Origin: Hybos culiciformis
Taxonomy: Eukaryota > Arthropoda > Insecta > Diptera > Hybotidae
Assembly (NCBI GenBank): GCA_964007475.1
Contig: OZ023273.1
Coordinates: 13,901,922 to 13,965,921 of the forward strand
DNA: 64,000 nucleotides
Reading direction: 5' to 3'
Position numbers and translations under genes: made by a program. Of the stretch, positions 50,781 through 60,743 are shown piece by piece. The notes beneath the pieces are model-generated. The model worked only from the letters and a program-made list of their open reading frames with translations, ran no database searches and was not told the origin of the DNA. The stretch's first letter is position 1, and every line of letters begins with the position of its first letter.

Positions 50781-50814
50781 TAAATTTTATATTAAGCAAA
50801 TGGTTTTCCTAAAT

Positions 50815-50960
50815 AATGTTTTTCGAGAAAATGTTTTTCGGGCAATTGTTTTTCGAACAACTGTCGTTTGAGACATTTTCGAGCAATTGTTTTTCGGGAT
50901 ATCTTTTTTCGACCAAATAATTTTCGAGCAATTGCTATTCGAACAATTGTCGAGGTACCA
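50815..50960 (+). repeat. ~15-bp minisatellite (ATTGTTTTTCGAGCA-like units)
   Basis: About ten diverged copies of a 15-base unit around TTTTTCGAGCAATTG run head to tail. Because the period is a multiple of three, one frame gives a chance repeating pentapeptide (FRAIV/FRAIA), which is not evidence of a gene. Confidence 0.75.
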
Positions 50961-51006
50961 TTTTATGCATTCAAAAATATATGCTCTATCAATAAGGTTA
51001 TCAAAC

Positions 51007-51238
51007 AGAACAAGAACTTTATGATGAATTTCCTTTTTAATGTTCTGTTATATGGAAAATTTAAAGCTTTTCTAAAAGTACGATAAGCTTTTCAAACATT
51101 TTTGTAAGTTTCCTGAAGCATAGAACAAGAACTTTATGATGAATTTCCTTTTTAATGTTTTGTTATATGGAAATTTTAAAGCTTTTCTAGAAGTACGGAT
51201 AAGCTTTTCTTTTTTTTTTTGTAAATTTCCTGAAGCAT
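51007..51238 (+). repeat. Two-copy tandem duplication, 115-bp period
   Basis: Units 51007-51121 and 51122-51238 both start AGAACAAGAACTTTATGATG and end CCTGAAGCAT, with few differences plus a longer T tract in the second. It looks like a recent local duplication. Confidence 0.88.
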
Positions 51239-52333
51239 GTTTTTTATGTACTAAATAAGTTGTTTAAAGGTTTAATTTTAAGATAAATGTTTCATAAAAG
51301 TTTGACAGTGTTCAGAACAAGTTTTTGCTCAAAAGACAGACACAGCTTTTATTTCAAATAGAAATTGAGTTCGAAGAACAAACTATGTACTTTATTTTAT
51401 GATACTTTATTTTTGCAACTGTTGAAATCTACAACTTTTATAGAAATAATTGGAACATAAAAATAGCAAAGTTTTTCTTATATTAATCAATAATTTTACC
51501 CAAAAGAACGAAACTCAATTGAGTTTCCCCAAGTCGGTATATCTTAAGCCCTTAATTATAAAGAAAATCTAGTTTAAATACAAGTGTGAAATAAAGCAAA
51601 GTGAAAAAGTAAGGTGTAATTGTAAAGTTTATAAAGAGTAAACAAACATGATGTTTTGTATTAAGAAATTAGAAATAAATTACAGATTGAAGACTACTTG
51701 CATTTCTTACTTTCATTACTAATTTTATTTATTATGTTAAATATTATAAAGTAATAAAATATTTTACAATATTCAATAAAAATATTTTACAATATTCTTC
51801 AGGTGAAAGTTCACCAATTTCATGTGAATATTATTCTGTTGAAATTTAGTACAAAATATCAAACTAAATAGAAATGTGCAAAAATCCATAAAAACAATAT
51901 AAGCAAAATATTAAAGATATTTTTAGAATATTAGAAAAGAATTTCCAAACGAATGAAAAATTACACCCGAAAATTATTACCATAATAAATGGATTTATTT
52001 TTCACAATAAGCATTTACTGTTGCATCTAATATTCAAAAATAATAACTTATAGGCAGTAGTGGTATTCAGCCGGTTCGCACCGGTTCGCGCCAACCGTTT
52101 CTTAAAATATTTAAGATTCGAGCGAACCATTTCCTAAAATTTGTAGAACTGAAAAAGTTTTGAAATAACTATTCACTGTTTTAACAGTCCCTCCGTCGCA
52201 ATTTCTCTAATCGATAGGTATCTCGACAGGTGATGAGCGTACAATTTACAATAAAACATATTTTGAAGTTTATACTTCTTTAGCGGCGTTGGAAGAAATT
52301 TGGTAGAGGGTAAAAATCCATTTTCATATAGAA

Positions 52334-52386
52334 TTTTTCTGAGAATCGTCATCATTTTTCTGAGAATCGTCATCATTTTTCTCAGA
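52334..52386 (+). repeat. 21-bp tandem repeat
   Basis: TTTTCTGAGAATCGTCATCA is repeated with a 21-base period, two full copies followed by a third partial one, just upstream of the first tRNA-like module. Confidence 0.85.
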
Positions 52387-52443
52387 GAAATTAGAATAAG
52401 AATACTTATTTTTTTATTATATTTAAGAAACCCAACATCATAT

Positions 52444-52515
52444 GGACAATATGGCTTAGTGGCTAGAACATCGGACTGTAAGTCTGAAGGTGCCTGGTTC
52501 GATTCACAATGAAAA
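52444..52515 (+). repeat. tRNA(Tyr)-like module 1
   Basis: A box TGGCTTAGTGG (52452-52462) and B box GGTTCGATTC (52496-52505). The anticodon arm TCGGA-CTGTAAG-TCTGA forms a 5-bp stem (one G-T pair) with GTA at 52478-52480, the tyrosine anticodon. The T-stem 3' side does not pair, so a functional tRNA is unlikely. It has a conserved upstream extension ATCATATGG. Confidence 0.7.
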
Positions 52516-52520
52516 GATTT

Positions 52521-52795
52521 TTTTTTAATTTCAAATATATGTATATATAGGGCCCAATATTACAAGCAAAAAAATTACATATTCTACCAATAAAAACATT
52601 ATGTTCAAAAATTTAAAATTATTATGTTCAAAAAAATTAAAAAAAAATTAAAAAAAAAATGTATTCATTGGGGAATTGAACCTGACACCTTCACTCTTAT
52701 AGTCCGATATTCTAGCCACTAAGCCATATAGCCCATATGATTTTGGATTTCTAAAATATATAATAAAAAAATTCTAATAAACCATTCATTTTTTT
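52521..52795. repeat. Direct repeat copy 1 (pair at 55611-55873)
   Basis: About 270 bp beginning TTTTTTAATTTCAAATATAT and passing through GGGCCCAATATTACAAGC to AATAAACCATT is repeated about 3.1 kb to the right with small indels. It includes tRNA-like module 2 on the minus strand. Confidence 0.85.
52665..52735 (-). repeat. tRNA(Tyr)-like module 2 (inverted)
   Basis: On the minus strand: A box TGGCTTAGTGG (52716-52726) and B box GGTTCAATTC (52673-52682). The anticodon stem has mismatches and the loop reads ATA. Together with its upstream flank it is an inverted repeat of module 1, so 52405-52790 can fold back on itself. Confidence 0.65.
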
Positions 52796-52846
52796 GTTTT
52801 TATTTTATTGTAGGAGAATAAAAAATAATACTCAAAAAAGAAAATA

Positions 52847-53207
52847 ACGGGTGTTTTTTTATTTGGGTACACAAACTAAATTGAAATAAAACAAAAAGTA
52901 TTAGAGATAAATCATTTTTTTTTTTTTTGGTTTATGCCAATAAACCACAAACAATTGAAGACCTGGAAGTTGAGATTCGACGTGTTATAGCCGATATTCG
53001 AGCTGATTTATGTGAAAAAGTGGCAAAAAATTGGACTTCCAGAATATCGTTCCTCAAAGCAGCACAGGGCACTCATTTGAAAGAAGTTTTATTTAAAACA
53101 TAATGGTAAAGAATGTTCTTCAAAATAAAAAAAATAAAATGATTTATCTCTAATACTTTTTGTTTTATTTCAATTTAGTTTGTGTACCCAAATAAAAAAA
53201 CACCCGT
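52847..53207 (+). mobile_element. Tc1/mariner-superfamily element, internally deleted (361 bp), nested
   Basis: Terminal inverted repeats of about 70 bp beginning ACGGGTGTTTTTTTATTTGG are identical by eye, flanked by TA (52845-52846 and 53208-53209). The interior keeps only the C-terminus of a transposase. Identity of the arms implies recent insertion into the hAT-bounded unit. Confidence 0.9.
52930..53103 (+). pseudogene. Tc1/mariner transposase C-terminal fragment
   Basis: An open frame of 57 codons to TAA (53101-53103) reads VYANKPQTIEDLEVEIRRVI, then CEKVAKNWTSRISFLKAAQG and THLKEVLFKT. The pattern 'P.T…L…IRR.I..I…C.KV..NW..R…G.HL…F' is that of the extreme C-terminus of Tc1/mariner-type transposases, after the catalytic core. 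It has no start and no catalytic residues; it was left after internal deletion of the parent element. Confidence 0.8.
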
Positions 53208-53694
53208 TAATAACCTATTTCCATTAGTGGAATATTTGTGGGATATTCAGTTTTCCGGAATATTTCAGGTAAATTCCCATATAAAAATAAATTCCGGTAT
53301 TTCTATTTCCCTTTTTCATATTCCACTTAAATTAGGGTTCGGATTCCAAATTTATCAAAAAAAGTACATAATTTATAAAAAAAGTACATTTTTAGGTGCT
53401 TTTTTAAATTATTTTTTGGTTGGTCAGAAATTTTTTTGTCAAAGTGACAAAAAAATAAATAAAAAAACCTAATTAAATTCTTTTTTATATGAAAAGATAA
53501 TAAAAAAAAATTATTATATTTTTTTATTTTGTAAAAGTCAATATATTCCACTTCGTATTCCACTTAATGTAATATCGCAACTCAAATATCGGAATTTTTG
53601 TGGGATTTATTAGGTAAATAGAAATAGATTATAAGAAAAGAATTAGAATACTCAAAAAACCATTTTGAATAACACAAACAAAAATAAACTCATA

Positions 53695-53766
53695 TAGACA
53701 ATATGGCTTAGTATAGTAGAACATCACACTGTAAGTTTGAAGGTGCCTGGTTCGATTCCCAATGAC
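53695..53766 (+). repeat. tRNA(Tyr)-like module 3
   Basis: The A box is TGGCTTAGTAT (53704-53714, degenerate at the end) and the B box is GGTTCGATTCC (53749-53759). The anticodon loop CTGTAAG has GTA at 53731-53733. It has the same CTCATATAGACAATATGG-type upstream extension as module 1. Confidence 0.65.
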
Positions 53767-54660
53767 GAGTTCTTTGTGAAATATTTTACTTTTTTTTTTT
53801 CATAATAATTAGTTTTTTTGAGATATTCAAACAAACCAAAATGTTTTTATCAGCCACTAATTTATTATTTTTTATACATATTCTATTTTTGAAGCAAAAC
53901 ACAGAGCTAAGTAAAATTGTAGCAAATTTGGTTCAAAAAAATTTGCAAATTAGGCGCTCTTTGATTTTTTATTTTAATTTATATAAATGGAAAAAACTTT
54001 TAATTAATAAATAGTGTTTTATAATTTTATAATACATATTATAAAATTAAAATGTAGCTAAAAACTTATTTGAGAACTTAGTTGAAAACTGTATAATTTC
54101 ATATATGAATTAATGTAATTGAATATTGCTATAAAATGGATGTAAAAAATATTGGAAACGTTGACAGATGCATAAATTTAAGTAACGAGATGCTATTTCT
54201 TTTTTAAAAATTTAATTGTGAAAAAAAACTATCCTATTCAGAAATCAGTTTTTTAATAGCGAGTTCAATGAACTATTTTTCAATATTGTGGGCAGCGTTC
54301 TGCAATATTCACAGCTTTTTCGTGCAATGTTATTTTCACAATAGAATAAACATAATCTTGTGATCATTCATAAAAAATTTAGACACCGGATAATAGGTAT
54401 ATCACTAAAGTCCCAACTAATTTACAAACATGTTTTACCACTTACTATGACAAGACAGTTATATGTATATATGTATTTAAACAAGCATTTCTTAATCCTG
54501 TTGTAGTTAATAAGATAATAAACGCTAAAAAAAGTACGAATTTCCCGGGAGAAAAATAAGTAAGAAAAGTGATAACATTTCATTTCATGTTTCATGTTTT
54601 TGTTTTATTTTTTTTACAGAGATCATGTAACCACTAAAGTTATAAACATTAGAGTAATTA

Positions 54661-55352
54661 CGGGTAATGTGGACCGGTCGGCTAATGTGGACCAGTGCAT
54701 TTTCTCAGCTATTTAAATTCAAGTAACAAATCTGAGCATGTGGAAAAATGCACAATATTAAAAAACTAAGAGAAAAAAATTTTCTCATAAAAAACTCATT
54801 CAATAAAAAAGTTTTAGTTTGATAGTTGAATTTGGCAAAAAAATTGTAAAAAAAAAAAAAAAAACAATTTTTTGGCTTAAAAGTTCATTTATTATTTAAT
54901 TTTAAAATTTAATATTTTTTTGAACAGAGTAAAACAAACAGCATTCGAAGAAGTCAAATAAGTATTATTAAGTCTAAGTTTTTCATATTTTTCAATTTTT
55001 TTTGTGACTATAATCAATGCGGGTAATGTGAACCACCCAATTTCGGTACTGTGGTACACTGGTCCACATTAACCGCATATTTTGTATTTTGAAAATGACC
55101 AACAAAACTCTAATTTAAAGCTAGTCCACTTTACCCGATGCTATGGTCCAAATTAACCGCACGTTATCTAAAACTGTCGTTTTGGACTTTTTCCACATTT
55201 TTATAATTATTGAATAACATGAGATATTTGGCTTTTCAACTAATTTTTGTAAAGGAGAAAGACCAAGCTTCAATATGTATCTTGGGTTAAAAAAATTTAC
55301 AAAAAACAACTGAGATATATTCGAAAACAGTTGCAGTGGTCCACAGTACCCG
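54661..55352. mobile_element. TA-flanked transposon with internal copies of its end motif (692 bp), nested
   Basis: Ends CGGGTAATGTGGACC (54661) and GGTCCACAGTACCCG (ending 55352) are inverted repeats flanked by TA (54659-54660 and 55353-55354). The same motif, in both orientations, recurs inside at about 54680, 55020, 55061, 55123 and 55145. No transposase is recognised. TA duplication suggests the Tc1/mariner/pogo superfamily. Confidence 0.78.
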
Positions 55353-55610
55353 TACTTCCTCTATATCCTATAAAACAAATTTATAATATTGGACGCACTA
55401 AACTCGTTACAAATAATTTTATTAAAGCCTTGAGAAAAAACATAGGTATATTTTGGCATTGATAGTATAGATATCGATCAAGTAATTTATCATTATAGGT
55501 TTTCCCGGCTCAAAATATGCAAAAAAAAAATTTTTCAAAATAGGTAGCTCTGGTGAAATAAAGATTACCAGACCAAAAATTTTGGGTAGGAATTCATAAT
55601 TATCGTACAC

Positions 55611-55873
55611 TTTTTTAATTTCAAATATATGTATATATAGGGCCCAATATTACAAGCAAAAAATTACATATTCTACCAATAAAAAATTATGTTCAAAAAA
55701 ATTAAAATTATTATGTTCAAAAAAATTAAAAAAAAAATGTATTCATTGGGGGGAATCGAACCTGACACCTTCACTCTTATAGTCCTATGTTCTAGCCACC
55801 AAGCCATATAGCCCATATGATTTTGGATTTCTAAAATATAATAAAAAAATTCTAATAAACCATTAATTTTTAT
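55611..55873. repeat. Direct repeat copy 2 (pair at 52521-52795)
   Basis: Same sequence as the copy near 52.5 kb, in the same orientation, including the GGGCCCAATATTACAAGC block and an inverted tRNA-like module. Differences are mostly A-run length changes. Confidence 0.85.
55747..55820 (-). repeat. tRNA(Tyr)-like module 4 (inverted)
   Basis: On the minus strand: A box TGGCTTGGTGG (55796-55806) and B box GGTTCGATTC (55753-55762, RNA-polymerase-III-like). Upstream extension ATCATATGGGCTATATGG. It is part of the direct repeat copy 2. Confidence 0.65.
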
Positions 55874-55879
55874 TTTTTT

Positions 55880-56094
55880 TTTATTTATTTGGAACAAGAA
55901 AAACTATTAATTTTCTCCATCTGTCAGTACCAATAATTTTTTGGGACGGTGGGGAGTAAGGGGACCCCCGCTCGGCCTCGTCTTTTAGGTCATACCAGTT
56001 CCCACTAACAAAAAAACAATTTTTGTCTTATTACTTGTAGAAATCATTTTATTATGTAAAAAAAATTTCAAATATTAAAAAAAAAAACAAATCA
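55880..56094. other. Spacer with a short GC-rich run inside the hAT unit
   Basis: Contains a G/C-rich run at about 55942-55980 (GGGACGGTGGGGAGTAAGG, then CCCCCGCTCGGCC), out of character for the window. No frame or partner is recognised. Confidence 0.5.
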
Positions 56095-56165
56095 TAATTG
56101 GGTTCGAACCTGGCACCTTCAGACTTATTAGTCTGGTGTTCTATCCACTAAGCCATATGGCCATA
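56095..56165 (-). repeat. tRNA-like module 5 (inverted)
   Basis: On the minus strand: A box TGGCTTAGTGG (56145-56155) and palindromic B box GGTTCGAACC (56101-56110). The anticodon arm pairs well but has an enlarged loop, so the anticodon cannot be read. Its upstream extension (ATTTTAGAAAGC-type) is shared, inverted, with module 6. Confidence 0.6.
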
Positions 56166-56251
56166 TAATTTTTGCTTTCTAAAATCATATAAAGAGTTTA
56201 TTCTTCTAAATAATATAAAAATTCAAGTTCAAATTCTGCTTTGTTCTTTAA

Positions 56252-56321
56252 GGTTCATGAATACGGTTAGTGGAATGAAATAAACGGGTTCATGAATACG
56301 ATTAGTGGAATGAAATAAGAG
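56252..56321 (+). repeat. 35-bp tandem duplication
   Basis: Two copies of GGTTCATGAATACG then TTAGTGGAATGAAATAA, period 35, differing at few positions. Confidence 0.85.
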
Positions 56322-56404
56322 AGAAATTTTTAAAATAAATTCCGGGGATTTTAATTATTAAAGAAGACAAGTGCTCTTTATGTTATTTTAGAAAGCTGAA
56401 ATCA

Positions 56405-56472
56405 TAAGGGCAATATGGCTGAGTGGATACAATATCGGATTACAATTCTGAAGGTGCCAAGTTCGATCCTGA
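56405..56472 (+). repeat. tRNA-like module 6
   Basis: A box TGGCTGAGTGG (56416-56426) and B box AGTTCGATCCT (56460-56470). The anticodon arm TCGGA-TTACAAT-TCTGA keeps the module 1 stem, but the loop has changed so that the anticodon position reads ACA. Together with module 5 it forms a head-to-head inverted pair. Confidence 0.6.
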
Positions 56473-56681
56473 GAATTTTATGAATTTTTTTTTTTTAATT
56501 TTTTTAACATAATAATGTAGTTACGCCAAATACAAAATACCAAAGAGGGAGAGATAATAAATTGGTCAATTAATTTTTGCAGATTGATCTAATTAATTTC
56601 CGTAAAGCGTCATAATTTTTAAAGTTAACATTTTTCTCTTAATTTAAGTATCTGTACTTCGTTTTGGTAAAAAAAAAAACA

Positions 56682-56912
56682 CGAAGCAGTCATAGAACTG
56701 CCGACAGAAGTTTATACTTAAAGATTTAAAAACTATGAATAACAGTGGCTACAAATGATGGGCTGCTCAGTACAAAATGTAAATTAAAATAAAAATCAGT
56801 CCATCAGTCCAAAAGCAGTCCATTATTTGTAGCCACTGTTATTTCATAGTTTAAATCTTAAGTATAAACTTCTGTAGGCAGTTCTATGACTGCTTCGTGT
56901 TTTTTTTTCTTG
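56682..56912. mobile_element. Foldback element, ~95-bp arms, nested
   Basis: Arms beginning ACACGAAGCAGTCATAGAAC (left, preceded by an A run) and the same read inward from the right match for about 95 bp with small indels. Both contain AGAAGTTTATACTTAA and AACAGTGGCTACAAAT. The centre is about 50 bp. Target duplication could not be set because both ends run into homopolymers. Confidence 0.78.
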
Positions 56913-57290
56913 CTTTTTTTATTAATTTATAAAAGAAATACTGGAAAATTTGACAAGCATTTTACTTATTTATCTGAAAAATCTCCCTTTTCTTTAACTA
57001 TAATAAAATACAAAAATACTGTAATGTGAATACTGTGAGTAAAGAACTGAATAAGAGTAAAAATATGCTTTTACAAAGTAATAAACGTGTAACAAGCAAG
57101 CCTGTTTTGGGATTACAACATTTGGAAGCATCAATCTAAAAATTTATGAGTTCTGGCAAGGTCTTTAATCTAATTAAAAAAATTAAAACAACTTTTTTGA
57201 GGATTCGAAACCACAAAAAAAATCGTGTTTTATTTTTTACGAGATGCGAACCAGTTGTTAAATGTTTTAAATCCCACCACTGCTTATAGG

Positions 57291-60200
57291 TAGATAGAAA
57301 TTAAAAAAACCCAATTTAAATTTTTCATTACATTATTTTTTATTTATGATTTATTTTTATCACAAAAATTTAAGAAGCATTTTTTCTCAATTATATTAAA
57401 ATTTTACATGTAACATTTTTTTTTTATATAATTTAATTTAATTTAATTTCCTATTAACTTAACTTTAAACTTAATTATTAGATAAATGATTCTACAATAT
57501 TTTATAATAAATTTTACTAAAAAACGAATTCTGATTATGATAAAATGATATGATTGTTTGTTGGATATAATAGAGGTTAATTTTATAGAAACTGACAGGA
57601 CTTGAATACATGATTTATTTATATTTATTTATCTATTTATTCAATAAGTAGCTTACAGTTTTACATAGTGATACGGCAAAAGAAATTAATTTTATTCAAT
57701 CCAAACGTATCAATTAGAAAATTTATAAAAATTATAAACAAGTTAATTAGTATATCAACAATGTATTATGGTTACATTATGGTTTAGGAATATTTAAAAA
57801 TTAAAGAAAAAACGAATAATATTATAATTATTAACATCATAAATTAATTATATTTTTAAGATAACATTAAAGTTAAATTTTTGAAAAGAATAATTGAAAT
57901 TTAATTTAACTTTTCTTATAACTTATTTATGAATTGTGGGCAATAGAAATTATTAAATATTATTAGGCAATTTATCTTTTCCTATTTTCAAGAAATAAAT
58001 CTTAAATAAATACCTATTTGAAGCTTTTAACAATCCTGTCGAATTTCTTTAAAAAAAAATTTATAGTACCTATATCAATAATTTTTTAAGAAACTTTATA
58101 AAACTTTGCACCAAAGAAGCAAAGATGAATCATAGCCTTCTTATTGTAAGTCCGGCCATTATCCATCGACTTTTTTGAATCCTCTTCTAATATAATGTAC
58201 ACAGTTCGCTTTAAGTTTGAATTCTAAACAATTTGAACAAATGAAAAAATAAAAGCAATTAGAACTTACTGGATCTAAAGTCAACATAAAAGATTAAAAA
58301 GTTTTTGAGACATTATTATTCCAATTATTTAAGCACATATCATAAGGCCTTATCATGGAATTCGTTTTCGCCTTTCGATTCGCTAGCAGTGCACACTCGT
58401 AACAACTGCCTTCGTCAGTGATATCAGGGAAAATTTACAACATTTCATGTTTTTTAACGCAGGAATAAACTAAATAATGTCATTCTAATTTGTGCAGAAA
58501 TATTTTACAAAATTTCTTAATAAAATTAATTATTAATTTTCAATTTAGCTAAAAATTAAAAATTTTGTATTTTATTTAATTTTAAATTATTATGGAAGAA
58601 GTAGGTATTATGAATTGATTTTTTATTAATTTGAATTATAAAAAAAAAAAAAAAAAGAATAAATTAATCCGGAACTGTTTAAAGAGTATAAAAAATTCTA
58701 AAACTTAATTCTACATTAAAAATTTTTCTTAAAACTTTTTTTTTCTTTAACATTAATGTTAAACAGTTTTTTTTTTACAATAATTATAACAATTTTTTTT
58801 ACAATAATTTTATTTTTTTTATTATTTTTTACATACAAATATGAAATTATAACAAATATTTTATAATACTGAACATTATATTATATGTATGTATCTAAAA
58901 AAAAAAAAAAGACAAACTAAAAAATTTTGAAAATAGGCCTTCTAGATTTCGCTTTGTTACAATTACTTATTTACATTTTCCACGTTATTATTTTAAATGA
59001 AAATATCAAAAATTAAAAAAAAAATTCAAAAACTTCATCATAATAGTCTCAAAAGTGCACAAAATTGAGAACATTTTTCAAATGAAAAACCAATTAATAC
59101 AGGGATTTTTAGTTACCGAATAGCATCAATTCATTTGCAAAGAAATAATTTTAGAACAAAATCAATTAAAACTAAAATTCAGATTTTAATCGTTGAACAA
59201 AACTGTAGTGTCTTTCCATGCCATCAGTATGTGAATTTTTACTCTTATTAATACTAATAATAAGCAAAGTAAAATTTGACGAACGAATAATAGCTAAGAA
59301 ACTCACAAATTTTATTTGTGTTCTAAAAACAAAAATAAGGAATATTTAATTTCAAAGCAAAGACTAAAACCACAAGCAATTACATTCCACAAAATTTTTG
59401 CAATTCAGTCAAAATTACGTTATTTTGAATTTATATCTTGTTAACATAATCATAAAAATTATTTAATATATTTTTACATATTTTATTTACAATTAACTAA
59501 TTTTTAAATACTTATTTTATTAATTTTTATTTTAATTTCAAATTTACATAAAATTTTACTTCTTTCCTGGTATATCGATGCAACTTATAATAAAATTATT
59601 ATTTTATGTAAATATAACAACACTATGTTTATTATTTTATTAATATTAAAAATTATTTCTAAATTGTATTAACTTATTCTTATAATTCGATAATTATTTG
59701 TATATTAGTAGGTAGATAATAAATTAAAAAAATTTATATATACAAATTAAATGGACCAGTCTTTTTTTTTTTATAAATTTTTTTTTCTTTTTATTAATTA
59801 TTTATTTTGTTTTAAACATTTATTAACTTATTTACTATTTAAACATTTAATATTTTGTTTTTATTATCTCGTATAAATAGAAGCCTGGGTAAGTGTTAAG
59901 AAAACTTTTTATAATAAAAAAATTTCAATCAAATTTAAATTTCTTCCAATATTATTTTAATTATGGCCTTAATATCAGGGTCAAAGTTAATCCCAAGTTT
60001 TGTACATGTGTAAAAGTGTCAAAGAATTTTTTTCTTTGGAAAGTTGTAATTAGTTAAGTACATTATTTTTTTTACCTCTTTTTTGGTTTTCCTGTTAAAT
60101 AGTCAATTGGGATATTATAGAATTCAAATATAATTAAATTTAAGTTAAAATAATCAAATAATACATAATATATTGTCAGCGTACACTAGTCAGTTGACCT

Positions 60201-60661
60201 GCTCGTCCGAAATGTTAATGTATATAAATTAACTAAAATAATTAATACATAATTACATGACCCAATTTAAAATCTTTTATTATTTTTACATATAATTTTC
60301 TTATACGTTAACATTATTTTAATGCATTTTAAGATTTCGATAATATTGATAGTTGACAACTTTATTAGGCATTTCTTGACATAGATGTTTACTGGGGAAA
60401 GATCCCACTTGAATACATTAATCAAAAGTCAATATTGAAAATTCATTAACTCTAATATTATGGCCTAATTTATTAATTTCTCCGGGGATGATAAAATTGA
60501 AATTTCGAATACCTATATATTTTTTTATAATACAACATGATGATTTTCAAATACATTATTTCATTCTTATTACATCCGGTTTAAGAACATTTGAACATAT
60601 AATATGTAAAAATAAATTATTAAAAATTATTATAACATAATAATGGGATTGAACCAAAAAG
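57291..60661. other. AT-rich intergenic stretch downstream of the minus-strand gene
   Basis: No gene is supportable. Low-complexity A/T sequence includes an ATTTA repeat at about 57421-57445. A slightly GC-richer patch (58350-58440) is unassigned. Confidence 0.55.
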
Positions 60662-60667
60662 TTTATT
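60662..60667 (-). promoter_or_regulatory. Possible polyadenylation signal
   Basis: AATAAA on the minus strand, about 77 bp after the stop codon of the right-edge gene. The motif is frequent by chance in this composition. Confidence 0.3.
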
Positions 60668-60743
60668 TTGTTTTACATAAAAAAAAAAAAAAATTATAAG
60701 AATTGATTATTTTGAGCTTTATAAAATAATTATAAAAAATTCT

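Larger units (their letters stand above)
52055..57282. mobile_element. 5.2-kb hAT-bounded composite element
   Basis: A perfect 8-bp repeat CTTATAGG (52047-52054 and 57283-57290) brackets CAGTAGTGGTATTCAG on the left and CAGTGGTGGGATTTAA read inward from the right. The subterminal block on each side contains GGTTCGCA. CAGTRGTGG ends and an 8-bp duplication identify a hAT insertion. The interior has no transposase I can recognise. It holds six tRNA(Tyr)-like modules, duplicated blocks, a Tc1/mariner-type element, a TA-flanked element with repeated end motifs and a foldback. The simplest reading is a hAT that acquired later insertions and internal duplications. Confidence 0.8.

Noticed and set aside
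50868..51086. Open frame with repeating FRAIV-like pentapeptides
   Set aside because: Product of the 15-bp minisatellite and the adjoining duplication, not a protein repeat.
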